DNA of 64,000 nt from UBA5158 sp040389045 (GTDB taxonomy: Bacteria; Pseudomonadota; Gammaproteobacteria; DSM-16500). Below the pieces are notes generated by a model. It was not told where the DNA came from and did not search any database. It saw only the letters and a list, made by a program, of their open reading frames with translations. Of the stretch, positions 52,301 to 60,329 are shown in pieces. The position numbers and the translations under genes were made by a program. The stretch covers positions 15,245 through 79,244 of the forward strand of contig JAZKAT010000022.1 in NCBI GenBank assembly GCA_040389045.1, written 5' to 3'. The stretch's first letter is position 1, and the number at the start of each line of letters is the position of its first letter.

Positions 52301-53591
52301 GGTTAAAGTCTTTATCCAATGATTTAGGAAAAGTTTCTTTTATAAAGTTTACGCTGGCTTTGTTAAAATCACCTTCACTATCCAGTATTTCTTCAAATGC
52401 CGATTGTACCCATTGTTTTATAAAGACGTGGGTTTCATTATTTTGTAGCAGGAGATCTTTAAATGAATGCTGCAACTGGGTAATGGATTCGCCATTACGG
52501 GTCGGAAAAATATCCTGCTCAGGAAAAACTACTGGCTCATCATTTAAAATTTGATTCACATGTATGGCCCGGTCGTTAATCCGATTCATGATAAAATCAG
52601 TAAAATCGGTGGCTCGAAAATCATTCGTCATGGGCATGCCAAACTTATCGATTTTTTCAAGAACTTGTTGCGTAATCGCCGGAGTCAGCATTTGAACTGA
52701 TCTGTCTATATAAACACTAGGGTAAAGCTTGACATTAGCCGCCAGCGTATCAGCTACATCAGCATAATTTTCTATTAATAAATTTACTAATTGTTTTCGC
52801 AAAGCGGCGCGATTTTGTTTTGGGTTTTCCCTACAATTTAATATTGCATTGGCCAATTCCGTATAGGCTTGTTGTGTTGGCGAACCATCTTCCAGATTAA
52901 TTACTGGATTAGGATTTTTTTTAAGAAATATTTGCAAACAAGAAGATAAAACAGCATTCGTTTCGGCTTCGGCTTTAGTGTCAGGCTGGACTTTTAATTT
53001 TTTTACCAGTACTGGTAATAAAGTTGGTAATAGACTTACACTGAAAGCTTTGTTGCGGACCTGACTTTGATAATCAGGATTAGTAAGCCAGGCACTGGTA
53101 GCGCTTTTAACGAGAGCGCCATCGACAAAAGCATAAATTAAATTATCTCTAAGCGTTTTTTTATCTTTATCGGTGACATTTTCGGCAAGATTTAACAGTT
53201 CAATTATTTCCGGCTTTATCTCACCTGCATCATTTAGTATTTCCATGCTGGCTACGGTAACCATGGCTTGCACCAATTCATTCATTTGCTTATTTTGTTG
53301 AACATACTTTTCAAACTTTGCGGGATTGACCCGTTCGGAATTCACAAATGGTGATACTTCATGACTATCAGCCATTAAAAAATTTTGTATAGATTTCGTT
53401 AACGTGGGTGTCAGCGAGGGATCTATTAATGGAATTTCATCTTTCAGGGAAAATAAACGATTAACGGCTTTTTCTAATTGCAGGCCAGGTCTTTTAGTAA
53501 ACCATTTTTTTATATTAGCTGTCCCTTCCGGTAATAATGCGCTATTCCTGTTTTGTAATTCTTTTAAATAGTTAACTAAAAATAGCGTCAT
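49266..53591 (-). CDS. Giant protein of unknown function, about 1441 aa, candidate effector
   Basis: I do not recognise this protein. It is almost wholly alpha-helical and charged, with coiled-coil stretches in residues about 1000-1250, no membrane segment and no signal peptide. The C-terminus has a disordered, acidic and Lys-rich stretch (DDNKKPEKEPAKTPKIQEQE) ending EEKTWDPESLFINSRKVR; Glu-rich patches near the end resemble the E-block of Dot/Icm substrates, an inference only. The frame is open from a TTG at 53660, but that TTG is the -35 box of a perfect sigma70 promoter, so translation must start later. ATG 53591 is the first good start and gives a leader of about 34 bases, with no clear Shine-Dalgarno. 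The 3' end overlaps the cytochrome c5 gene. Confidence 0.72.
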   Translation of the reverse strand: MTLFLVNYLKELQNRNSALLPEGTANIKKWFTKRPGLQLEKAVNRLFSLKDEIPLIDPSLTPTLTKSIQNFLMADSHEVSPFVNSERVNPAKFEKYVQQNKQMNELVQAMVTVASMEILNDAGEIKPEIIELLNLAENVTDKDKKTLRDNLIYAFVDGALVKSATSAWLTNPDYQSQVRNKAFSVSLLPTLLPVLVKKLKVQPDTKAEAETNAVLSSCLQIFLKKNPNPVINLEDGSPTQQAYTELANAILNCRENPKQNRAALRKQLVNLLIENYADVADTLAANVKLYPSVYIDRSVQMLTPAITQQVLEKIDKFGMPMTNDFRATDFTDFIMNRINDRAIHVNQILNDEPVVFPEQDIFPTRNGESITQLQHSFKDLLLQNNETHVFIKQWVQSAFEEILDSEGDFNKASVNFIKETFPKSLDKDFNPHNEINDNNVERVRSELLTKKMQDILTALLQERINELDDKSCNEFIVKLTNSLASIHPDMLASIAQLPLLENQARRGDLTTTLGFVFKTLDLSTILTRLKRSTEFAAEPSITQVNQAFMPLVNRHKRVVKKDRNLVLLPDFVNKLVSLTFAQIFDEQGNVRKTVKQIVKEEIDIIACTESLRKVLYAVIAESDVAKEFFLNGTKSADLAKLTSQIAEALALYSDEAVSAAEKHLPEIKKINKEKFITTMKTAMVLFDMDIAISEAGKKIKENIKPFAVSSIQEMEGSFHKLLMENKKIDLATINENTAFKKFITSLTLFAYAEVLDENGNLKLPGSADVNDEMRALFVAAYVRKILITIATRWLANEAYQQDGKKLAATALEDMLTAIENTLKQGVDVSDSLKSMQGFLGTDLSRFKMPLNISPPKTDTSLLDLFADPTEFGQTTANTQNSELGSFYEAESKEDNLKADIDEILRLLPGVNDFFPQGPAITTLADIVADARNKQALVDTADEEVQEFNKNNKPVVDKLYKQTELTREMLNKVGVLVKEVGENFPESGIILKKIRNTYRELSSNMAIINNNYRELIRILSDLKANVFTYSKSTLQIFIDKLKPRKLQITSTIAKVDLNVEELSHQVKAWMTNKDRLQKIKKIGDAVPPDLNKLAVEIHRKKREVATARKKYLQRKHIVMAMQPKDFVWDDFKKDADVMDNVIDNMSDHMRLVQEKFADICKAPIEELQTYSVKSLTSEIERHKLELNDNRAFVLETADTILTTTDDLIEKVDKVQAIHARIFSKFNFILMDNTEFWERRIGLFGRGTPFIVNDGEHREHFFPKRAVAMMHAIKGLTPDQDPDLKNRAIMEAFFNTTAGWSLGQSKKTSMFYNILESLKKVGNKDFYDEAELTKIDNQLDAFMQAHTQRYNLATRYLATLWMPGVAPTNAATVYAALATKEEFPHGDLHLYHANRRHIFAPMVTNNDDNKKPEKEPAKTPKIQEQEEKTWDPESLFINSRKVR

Positions 53592-53631
53592 GAGGAGGGA
53601 CTCGTTTTTTAGTAAGTATATTAGTGTATAA

Positions 53632-53660
53632 ATTATACTCAGAAATGGCGAGTTTGTCAA
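53632..53660 (-). promoter_or_regulatory. Perfect consensus sigma70 promoter of the giant-protein operon
   Basis: On the minus strand TTGACA (53660-53655) is followed by 17 bases and TATAAT (53637-53632). Both hexamers and the spacing are exactly the consensus. Transcription should begin near 53625. Confidence 0.9.
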
Positions 53661-53726
53661 GGTTAAAGCATGCTGATTGTTATATAAATCAACATGTTAC
53701 GTGTCTGGCTATAAACTGATCAGGCG

Positions 53727-53805
53727 CTGTCATTCCCGCGCAGGCGGGAATCCATTCCTGGCAAGAATAGCTATCAATGGATTCCCGCCTGCGCGGGAAT
53801 GACAG
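53727..53805. repeat. REPIN-like inverted doublet, copy 3
   Basis: The arms 53727-53756 and 53776-53805 are exact 30-base reverse complements and match copies 1 and 2. The spacer is only 19 bases and unrelated. It lies upstream of the giant-protein promoter and just after the thioredoxin-like gene. Confidence 0.9.
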
Positions 53806-53819
53806 GGAGAGTAACTAAA

Positions 53820-54275
53820 TTAGGATTTTTTCAACGCCGCCAAAATCGCCAACATAGACGCTTCCGTATGCGCACCTATAATCTTTTCTACTACTTTTCC
53901 TTGGGGATTAATAATAAAAGTCGTTGGCAACAACGTCACCGCACCCAATCGCCACATCACATTTGGGTCCTGCAATAAAACCGGATATTTGATACCCATT
54001 CTTTGGGACACCGCCAGGGTTTCATCGGGACTGGCATGATCGAAGTTCACTCCATAAATCAGCACATCACTTTGTTGATTAGCCTCATACAAATGGTTTA
54101 ACTCAGGAGTTTCCTCCGCACAAGCGCCGCACCACTGCGCCCAATAATTTACAATCACCCACTTGCCAGCAAGGGTGGCCGACGTTATCACGTTATGTTG
54201 CGAATCCTGCAATTCAACAGCATAAGCCTGGGTGACAAATAACAGACTAACTATTAATAAAATTTTTCGTAACAT
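53820..54275 (-). CDS. TlpA-like periplasmic thioredoxin
   Basis: A 151-residue thioredoxin-fold protein with a signal peptide (LLIVSLLFVTQAYA). The redox motif is WAQWCGACAEE with Cys49 and Cys52, and LPTTFIINPQGKV carries the cis-Pro. TlpA/ResA proteins reduce disulfides in the periplasm, including apocytochrome c and CuA-site Cys residues. Its place as last gene of the oxidase cluster, one base from the SCO gene, suggests a role in reducing CoxB or SCO Cys residues. Confidence 0.88.
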   Translation of the reverse strand: MLRKILLIVSLLFVTQAYAVELQDSQHNVITSATLAGKWVIVNYWAQWCGACAEETPELNHLYEANQQSDVLIYGVNFDHASPDETLAVSQRMGIKYPVLLQDPNVMWRLGAVTLLPTTFIINPQGKVVEKIIGAHTEASMLAILAALKKS

Positions 54276-54934
54276 CAGGCTACCTGGCTCGTTAAAATAT
54301 TTTTGTAATCGGTAATCATTTGTTCCGCCACATGCGGATAAGACATGAAAGCTTGTAATTTCCCATCTGGATTAAATACCATGATTTCCGCGCTGTGATT
54401 AATCGTGTATTGATTTTGGTTGTCACCTGCCTGCATTTTTATCGCTACTAAATGCAACTCTTTTTCCAGCGCGGTAATTTGCGGAAGTTCCGCACGCGCA
54501 CCAATAAATTTTTGGTTAAAAGTGGTGACATAGGCATTCATTCTTTCAACTGAATCGCGCTCAGGATCAACTGACACCATAACTACATTGGGCACTAACC
54601 GTTCCGGCAATTGTTGTTGTAATGTCTGATACATACTATTCAAAGCCGCCATGGTGGTGGGGCAAACCATGCCACAATTAGTAAAACCAAAAAACATCAT
54701 CGTCCAATGGCCTTTCAAATTAGCATTGCTAAAAGGCTTACCTGAGTTATCGGTTAATTGAAAATTAGCAATATCCAGCGCAGCAGGCAAATAAAGTCCG
54801 GATATTTTTACATTTTTGGATTGCACTGACAGGTTTTTAACATTGCCAAAATGAATCACTGCGCCAACCGTAACAGCTAATAGAATTAACAACCATGTGA
54901 TCAAGCTGATGTTACTTTTACCAGGTGTTGTCAT
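54275..54934 (-). CDS. SCO1/SenC copper chaperone
   Basis: A 219-residue membrane-anchored protein (segment near 8-30) with the copper site of SCO proteins: Cys87 and Cys91 in NCGMVCPTT, and the third ligand His180 in INHSAEIM. It delivers copper to the CuA site of CoxB. VSVDPERDSVERMNAYV is a typical family segment. It overlaps the ctaB gene by four bases and the thioredoxin gene by one. Confidence 0.92.
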   Translation of the reverse strand: MTTPGKSNISLITWLLILLAVTVGAVIHFGNVKNLSVQSKNVKISGLYLPAALDIANFQLTDNSGKPFSNANLKGHWTMMFFGFTNCGMVCPTTMAALNSMYQTLQQQLPERLVPNVVMVSVDPERDSVERMNAYVTTFNQKFIGARAELPQITALEKELHLVAIKMQAGDNQNQYTINHSAEIMVFNPDGKLQAFMSYPHVAEQMITDYKNILTSQVA

Positions 54935-55848
54935 AAATATTTTCCCAAATGAATTAATAAAAAATAGTGATCAATCAGCAATAACACAAACAAAATTCCT
55001 AAATAATAAATAGAATACCAAAATGTTCCTATCGCATACTGCTTGTTATCCGAAACATACAACCGGATCGCATGAAACAAAAATCCGACGTTGATAATCA
55101 TGGCGCCAATAAAATAAAACAAGCCGGACATATTGATCGCATAAGGCAATATACTCACGCAAACCAGCAAGATTGTATACAACAAGATATTTAATTTAGT
55201 AAAGGCCACGCTGTGCGTGTGCGGCAACATGGGAATATTGGCTTTCGCATAATCTTCCAGGCGAAAAATCGCCAACGCCCAAAAATGAGGAGGAGTCCAT
55301 ACATAAATAATCAGCACTAATAATAAAGCCTGGGGACAGACAAAACCTGTCACCGCTGTCCATCCCAACAAGGGTGGCGCCGCCCCCGCGATTCCGCCAA
55401 TAACAATATTTTGCGGTGTCGCATGTTTCAAATAAAGCGTGTAAAAAACCGCATAGCCAATCAAGGATACAAATGTCAGCACCGCAGTCAAAGTATTGAT
55501 TAGGAAAAATAATATAGCCATGCCAGAAACACCTAAAACTGTCGCGAACAATAAACTGTTTTTAGCGGAAATTTTTCCGGTAACAATGGGCCGGTTTTGC
55601 GTGCGTCGCATCAGTCGGTCAAAGTGCTGGTCGGCCACATGATTAAAAGCGGCGGCGGCGCTGGCCACTAAAGCAATTCCCAGATTGCCAAATACTAGCG
55701 GCGTTAATGGCACACTATCAGTGGTGGCCAGACACATCCCTACCAATGACGTCAAAATCATTAGCAACACGACGCGGGGTTTACATAATTCAAAATAATC
55801 CGCAGCCAGGTTTAACCAGCGATTATTTTCTTTGACTAAAGTACTCAT
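54931..55848 (-). CDS. ctaB: Protohaem IX farnesyltransferase (haem O synthase)
   Basis: A 305-residue UbiA-family prenyltransferase with about nine membrane segments that converts haem B to haem O using farnesyl diphosphate. The first Asp-rich motif NHVADQHFDRLMRRTQNRP and the second site LEDYAKANIPMLP are intact, as is APPLLGWTAVTG. It overlaps ctaA by four bases. The order surf1, 176-aa gene, ctaA, ctaB, SCO is the common gammaproteobacterial oxidase-assembly order. Confidence 0.93.
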   Translation of the reverse strand: MSTLVKENNRWLNLAADYFELCKPRVVLLMILTSLVGMCLATTDSVPLTPLVFGNLGIALVASAAAAFNHVADQHFDRLMRRTQNRPIVTGKISAKNSLLFATVLGVSGMAILFFLINTLTAVLTFVSLIGYAVFYTLYLKHATPQNIVIGGIAGAAPPLLGWTAVTGFVCPQALLLVLIIYVWTPPHFWALAIFRLEDYAKANIPMLPHTHSVAFTKLNILLYTILLVCVSILPYAINMSGLFYFIGAMIINVGFLFHAIRLYVSDNKQYAIGTFWYSIYYLGILFVLLLIDHYFLLIHLGKYL

Positions 55849-56855
55849 ACAGCTGCCACCTTATGCGCGGTGACGGTCAATTTGAAAATGACCGTGATCA
55901 CTGCTAACAACAATAGCACAGCAACCAGATTATGACTAATCGCGGCTAACAATGGTAATTTAAAAATAACGTTGGTGATACCAATACACAATTGCAAACA
56001 CAGCAAGCCAATAATTAACAATAACGATTGTAACAAAGACCAGGATTTTTTTACTTTCCTGGCCGCCAGCGCCACAAAAAGCACTAGATAAATTGTCAAT
56101 ATCAACGCCCCTAGACGGTGAGTCATTTGAATGGTTTGCCGTATACTTTCCGGCAATACACCGCCTTCATAATTGACGCCAACTGGCGCGGTAAAATCAT
56201 AAGCCTGTTTAAAATGCCATACCATACTCTGATCATTCATACACAATGGGAAATCAGCGCAACTGAATGAAGCGTAATTCGTGCTAGTCCATGCTCCCAA
56301 GGCAATTTGCACCAGCACCATCATTAACGCGATCACCGCGCCGGTGCGCAAATGCCCTGTTGCAATGGGCGGCAACTGATTTTTTAATGAAGTATTATTA
56401 GTTAAATAAACCAGCCATAGCACTGCTAAGATTAAAAAACCGCCCAGCAAATGTTGTGACACTATCATAGGCAATAACTTTTGAGTGACCGTCCACTGGC
56501 CTAGAAGAATTTGATAAACTAACAACATTATCAATCCCAAGGCTAGCAAACCATTGGCGCAGGTGCGATATTTTTTCTGGCTGGCGACGGTCAAGATAAT
56601 CGTTAAAATCAGCAGGCTTAACGCGCCGACAAAATAGCGATGAACCATCTCCGCCCAGGCTTTATAAGCAACAATAGGATTAGCCAGATCCGCGCTATTT
56701 TTTAAAGGCGCGACTAAATGCCCATAACAACCCGGCCAATCGGGACAACCAAGACCCGCGTCAATTAAGCGCGTAAAAGCACCTAGAGCAATCACCCCTA
56801 GCGCAAAAAAACTGGCAAACATGGCCAGACTACACAAGAAATTTTGCTTAGCCAA
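55845..56855 (-). CDS. ctaA: Haem A synthase (COX15/CtaA)
   Basis: A 336-residue membrane enzyme that oxidises haem O to haem A. The opening GAFTRLIDAGLGCPDWPGCYG is the family's first conserved loop, with the Cys pair, followed by the haem-ligating His residues (WAEMVHRYFVGAL, SQHLLGGFLIL, MTHRLGALILTIYL, ISHNLVAVLLLL). Eight membrane segments. It overlaps the upstream 176-aa gene by eight bases. Confidence 0.92.
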   Translation of the reverse strand: MAKQNFLCSLAMFASFFALGVIALGAFTRLIDAGLGCPDWPGCYGHLVAPLKNSADLANPIVAYKAWAEMVHRYFVGALSLLILTIILTVASQKKYRTCANGLLALGLIMLLVYQILLGQWTVTQKLLPMIVSQHLLGGFLILAVLWLVYLTNNTSLKNQLPPIATGHLRTGAVIALMMVLVQIALGAWTSTNYASFSCADFPLCMNDQSMVWHFKQAYDFTAPVGVNYEGGVLPESIRQTIQMTHRLGALILTIYLVLFVALAARKVKKSWSLLQSLLLIIGLLCLQLCIGITNVIFKLPLLAAISHNLVAVLLLLAVITVIFKLTVTAHKVAAV

Positions 56856-57378
56856 TTTGGGAAACCTCTAACACCCGTTTTAAATCTTTTAATATTCGCA
56901 TCGCGCTACCCTTGTCCGAGTAATACATAAATACATTTCCTTGCGGATCAACCAGAAAGATTTTATTTTCAATATGGTGATCTTCCACCGCCGCGCGAAC
57001 CTGCGCAGTATCCATTAACAATTTGCGAAAATCATGGGTATCAGTCAATGGGCAAGCACGCTCAGTTAATAATGCCAAACTTACCCGATCAGCATCTTTA
57101 CCTAGCGCCAGACGTAGTTGATGTAAAAAAAACATTTGTTGCCCGGCTTCCTCGGTCTGGCAATCTTCAGGTGCGTAAACAATTTGCCAACCTCTATGCG
57201 TGGCATCCAGGAAATTCTTATCATGCACCATTGGCTGCATTAACTTGCCATAGTTAGTCGTGCGGAATTTAAAGTAATCCGGGTACTCAAACATCACCCA
57301 GGCCACACCCATAGGCACGATGAAAACCAGCAGCACTAATAATATTTTCAAATTTCCAATATTAAGTTTTTTTGCCAT
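56848..57378 (-). CDS. Membrane-anchored protein of the cytochrome oxidase assembly cluster
   Basis: A 176-residue protein with one N-terminal membrane segment (VLLVFIVPMGVAWVMF) and a periplasmic part resembling a thioredoxin/SCO fold without the Cys pair (GWQIVYAPEDCQTE, IFLVDPQGNVFMYYSDKG). Proteins of this kind sit between surf1 and ctaA in many gammaproteobacteria and are listed as uncharacterised oxidase-assembly factors. Three bases separate it from surf1. Confidence 0.75.
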   Translation of the reverse strand: MAKKLNIGNLKILLVLLVFIVPMGVAWVMFEYPDYFKFRTTNYGKLMQPMVHDKNFLDATHRGWQIVYAPEDCQTEEAGQQMFFLHQLRLALGKDADRVSLALLTERACPLTDTHDFRKLLMDTAQVRAAVEDHHIENKIFLVDPQGNVFMYYSDKGSAMRILKDLKRVLEVSQIG

Positions 57379-57381
57379 AAA

Positions 57382-58122
57382 TCACCGCCCTACCCGTTCG
57401 ATACAAAAACTGAAATAAGCTATCATCAACACTGCCGCCATTAAAAACCATTGCACCGCATAACCCATATGCCGCTCGGGATGAATATTCGTTAGCGACC
57501 ATTCCCGGACAAAGCCCTGGTCCGCATTGCTATCCAGTTGCAACACAAAGGGATAAACTTCTCTATGCAAGGCCGCGCTAATGGCCGCGGTATCAATTTT
57601 TTGCATTACCAGCGGCGTAACATCCGGTTGCAAAATATTTTTGCCTAAAATAAATTGATACTCATTTAAAAGTTTGATCACACCGGTGACCGACCCTATG
57701 TTAGCCAGCAGCTGTTGTGCAAACAGCGGTGGTGATTTCACCCAGCCGCGATCAATTAATAATAATTTTGGTTGGCCTGCTATTTTAAATGGCGTAATAA
57801 CTTCAAAGCCAACCTGCCCATCGCGCACCCGATTTTGCACCAACATAGTATCAGCCGCCTGATAAGTACCGTTCACTACCACATGTTGAAATTGCAAATC
57901 CTTGCTATCAATAAGCTTGGTAAAAACCTGTGGGGCCGTGTTAACACGCTGCTCGTAAGTCGCTAATAAGTTTTTTTTAAAATGATAGCGATGCAATTGC
58001 CAAACACCCAACTGACAAAGCAAAACAAAAAATAACAGGCATAGCAGAAAAAAACTTAACCTGAACTTTACGAGATAATTATGCTGCCGAAACCCAAACT
58101 GCAAACCCGTGGCCATGAACAC
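57382..58122 (-). CDS. SURF1 family cytochrome oxidase assembly protein
   Basis: A 246-residue protein with two membrane segments, near the N-terminus (about 23-42) and at the C-terminus (YAVQWFLMAAVLMIAYFSF), around a periplasmic domain. LGVWQLHRYHFKK, QHVVVNGTYQAADTMLVQNR, LLIDRGWVKSP and HMGYAVQWF are all typical SURF1 motifs. It takes part in haem A insertion into CoxA. Twenty bases downstream of ctaG. Confidence 0.92.
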   Translation of the reverse strand: MFMATGLQFGFRQHNYLVKFRLSFFLLCLLFFVLLCQLGVWQLHRYHFKKNLLATYEQRVNTAPQVFTKLIDSKDLQFQHVVVNGTYQAADTMLVQNRVRDGQVGFEVITPFKIAGQPKLLLIDRGWVKSPPLFAQQLLANIGSVTGVIKLLNEYQFILGKNILQPDVTPLVMQKIDTAAISAALHREVYPFVLQLDSNADQGFVREWSLTNIHPERHMGYAVQWFLMAAVLMIAYFSFCIERVGR

Positions 58123-58142
58123 ACCTCAAAAACAGTGCGTCA

Positions 58143-58724
58143 TTATAAATCAATTCTGCCTTTTGTGAAATGCTCTTGCTTTCTTTTAAAGGCACTGGCA
58201 TCAAACAAGGTATAGGACAGAGTGATTTCCTTAATTTCTTTACCTACGCTTGGGTCGATAAAGAAATAGACTGGCATATCAGCCTTTTCATGCTTAAAAA
58301 AGTATTGCTGAGTGAAGCAGAAACATTCCGTCTTTTTTAAAAACCGCGCGCCGTCGGCCGGCGTGATACTGGGTATGGCTTGCACGGTCAACTCGTTATC
58401 TGATTGATTTTCAGCATAAAAATATATGAGCTTAGTCTCCCCTGGGTGCACATTAACTACTCGCTGCAAGGGAACAAATTTAAAATTCAAATTGCCATGC
58501 AACGACGTGGCAAAAAACACTTTAATCGTCCGCGATAAATCGACTTTCATATCAGCGGTAGGCCGACTGGCTTGCATGACGCCTTTACCGTTAAGACCTT
58601 CTTTTTGGCAAATCAATTTGTAAAGTGGTATCAGCATATAACAAAAGCCAAACATAAAAAGAACGCCGCCCAGTAAAATCCGGGTCAGGCGTTTATTTTT
58701 TTCATTGGTAGAATTTGCAGACAT
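58143..58724 (-). CDS. ctaG: Cytochrome c oxidase assembly protein CtaG/Cox11
   Basis: A 193-residue copper chaperone for the CuB site of CoxA. It has one membrane segment (ILLGGVLFMFGFCYML) followed by PLYKLICQKEGLNGK, and the conserved copper motif ECFCF in KKTECFCFTQQ. The frame stays open upstream inside coxA, but ATG 58724 overlaps the coxA stop by one base (TAATG), as expected for coupled genes, and gives normal length. Confidence 0.9.
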   Translation of the reverse strand: MSANSTNEKNKRLTRILLGGVLFMFGFCYMLIPLYKLICQKEGLNGKGVMQASRPTADMKVDLSRTIKVFFATSLHGNLNFKFVPLQRVVNVHPGETKLIYFYAENQSDNELTVQAIPSITPADGARFLKKTECFCFTQQYFFKHEKADMPVYFFIDPSVGKEIKEITLSYTLFDASAFKRKQEHFTKGRIDL

Positions 58725-60325
58725 TAAATGACTGGTGCGGTGACAAAGGTATGATAAGGCGGTGGCGATGGCAACGTCCACTCTAGCCCATGCGCCCCTT
58801 CCCACACTTGATTACTCACATCATGTCGCGACTTGCTAAAGGCCGAACGCGCCACAATATAAAGGAAAATTAATTGCGCGAAACCAAAAATAAACGCGCC
58901 TATCGTGCATACTTGATTAAAGTCAGTAAATTGCAAAGCGTAATCGGGAATTCGCCGTGGCATACCCGCCAAACCCAAAAAGTGCATAGGTAAGAAAGTT
59001 AAATTCATCCCAATCACTGACAACCAGAAATGCCATGCGCCCAGGGTTTCACTGTACATATGCCCAGTCCACTTCGGCAGCCAGAAATAGACGGCCGCGA
59101 TAATGGTAAACAACGATCCCGACACTAATACATAATGAAAATGCGCGACCACAAAATAACTGTCACGGTATTGATAATCACTAGGTACTAAGGCCAACAT
59201 CAAACCGGAAAAACCACCTAGCGTGAACATGACTAAAAAACCCAGCGCAAACAACATCGGTGTTTCAAAGGATATAGACCCTTTAAAAATCGTCGCCACC
59301 CAGTTAAACACTTTAATACCCGTAGGCACCGCCACTAACATAGTCGTATACATAAAAAATAATTGCGCGCCATAAGGAGCGCCGGTAACAAACATATGAT
59401 GCACCCACACCACAAAGCCCAATACCGCGATCATGACGGTCGCGTAAACCATGGCGGCGTAGCCAAATAATTTTTTACGGGAAAACGTCGGCACAATTTC
59501 TGAAATCACGCCAAAGCCTGGCAATATTAAAATATACACTTCCGGATGACCAAAAAACCAAAACACATGTTGAAATAAAATAGGATCACCGCCACCCGCC
59601 GCGTTAAAAAAGCTAGTGTGGAAATGTCTATCCATCAACATCATCGTGACGCAACCGGCCAATACCGGCATCACCGCCAGCAATAAAAACGCTGTGACCA
59701 GCCAGCTCCAGACAAACACGGGCATTTTCATCCAGGTCATGCCCGGCGCGCGCATATTAAAAATAGTCACCACAATATTTAACGCCGCCATGATGGAAGA
59801 CACCCCCATCATGTGAATGGAGAAAATAAAAAAGTCGGTACTTTTAGGCCCATAAGTAGTGGATAAGGGTGCGTAAAAAGTCCAGCCGAAATCCGGCGCG
59901 GGCCCGCTCATGAACATCGTGCTTAGCAATAATGAAAAAGCGGTAGGCAATAACCAGAAACTCCAGTTATTCAAGCGTGGCAACGCCATATCGGGCGCGC
60001 CTATCATCAATGGCACCAGCCAGTTAGCCAGGCCAGCCATGGCCGGCATGATGACACCGAACACCATAATCAAACCATGCATGGTGGTCATTTGATTAAA
60101 AAACTCAGGATTCACCAGCACGCGTCCCGGTTCAAATAATTCCGTACGCACCACTAGCGCAAAGAAGCCGCCGATAAACAACATGGTTAAACTAAAAGTC
60201 AGATACAGCGTGCCTATGTCTTTATGATTAGTGGTAAACAACCAGCGTGAAAATCCTTTGGCTGGCCCATGATCATGATGATCATCGTGGTCATCGTGCT
60301 TGGCGTGGGTAATGGCTTCACTCAT
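58724..60325 (-). CDS. coxA: Cytochrome c oxidase subunit I
   Basis: A 533-residue, twelve-segment haem-copper oxidase subunit that reduces oxygen and pumps protons. FFGHPEVYILILPGFG holds the CuB His and crosslinked Tyr, HHMFVTGAPYG the two further CuB His residues, and HFHYVLVSG the haem a3 and haem a ligands. The N-terminus has an unusual Asp/His run (KHDDHDDHHDHGP) before the usual LFTTNHKDIGTLYL. With the CuA subunit next to it, this is an aa3-type cytochrome c oxidase. It follows coxB by four bases. Confidence 0.95.
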   Translation of the reverse strand: MSEAITHAKHDDHDDHHDHGPAKGFSRWLFTTNHKDIGTLYLTFSLTMLFIGGFFALVVRTELFEPGRVLVNPEFFNQMTTMHGLIMVFGVIMPAMAGLANWLVPLMIGAPDMALPRLNNWSFWLLPTAFSLLLSTMFMSGPAPDFGWTFYAPLSTTYGPKSTDFFIFSIHMMGVSSIMAALNIVVTIFNMRAPGMTWMKMPVFVWSWLVTAFLLLAVMPVLAGCVTMMLMDRHFHTSFFNAAGGGDPILFQHVFWFFGHPEVYILILPGFGVISEIVPTFSRKKLFGYAAMVYATVMIAVLGFVVWVHHMFVTGAPYGAQLFFMYTTMLVAVPTGIKVFNWVATIFKGSISFETPMLFALGFLVMFTLGGFSGLMLALVPSDYQYRDSYFVVAHFHYVLVSGSLFTIIAAVYFWLPKWTGHMYSETLGAWHFWLSVIGMNLTFLPMHFLGLAGMPRRIPDYALQFTDFNQVCTIGAFIFGFAQLIFLYIVARSAFSKSRHDVSNQVWEGAHGLEWTLPSPPPYHTFVTAPVI

Positions 60326-60329
60326 GATA

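Noticed and set aside
53592..53660. N-terminal extension of the giant protein from TTG 53660
   Set aside because: The TTG belongs to the -35 hexamer of a perfect promoter, so it lies upstream of the transcript.
23178..53805. CRISPR array formed by the repeated palindromes
   Set aside because: Copies are tens of kilobases apart, doubled and inverted, with no regular spacing and no cas genes.
58725..58805. Longer start for ctaG inside coxA
   Set aside because: ATG 58724 overlaps the coxA stop and gives normal length; the extra 27 residues match no Cox11 N-terminus.
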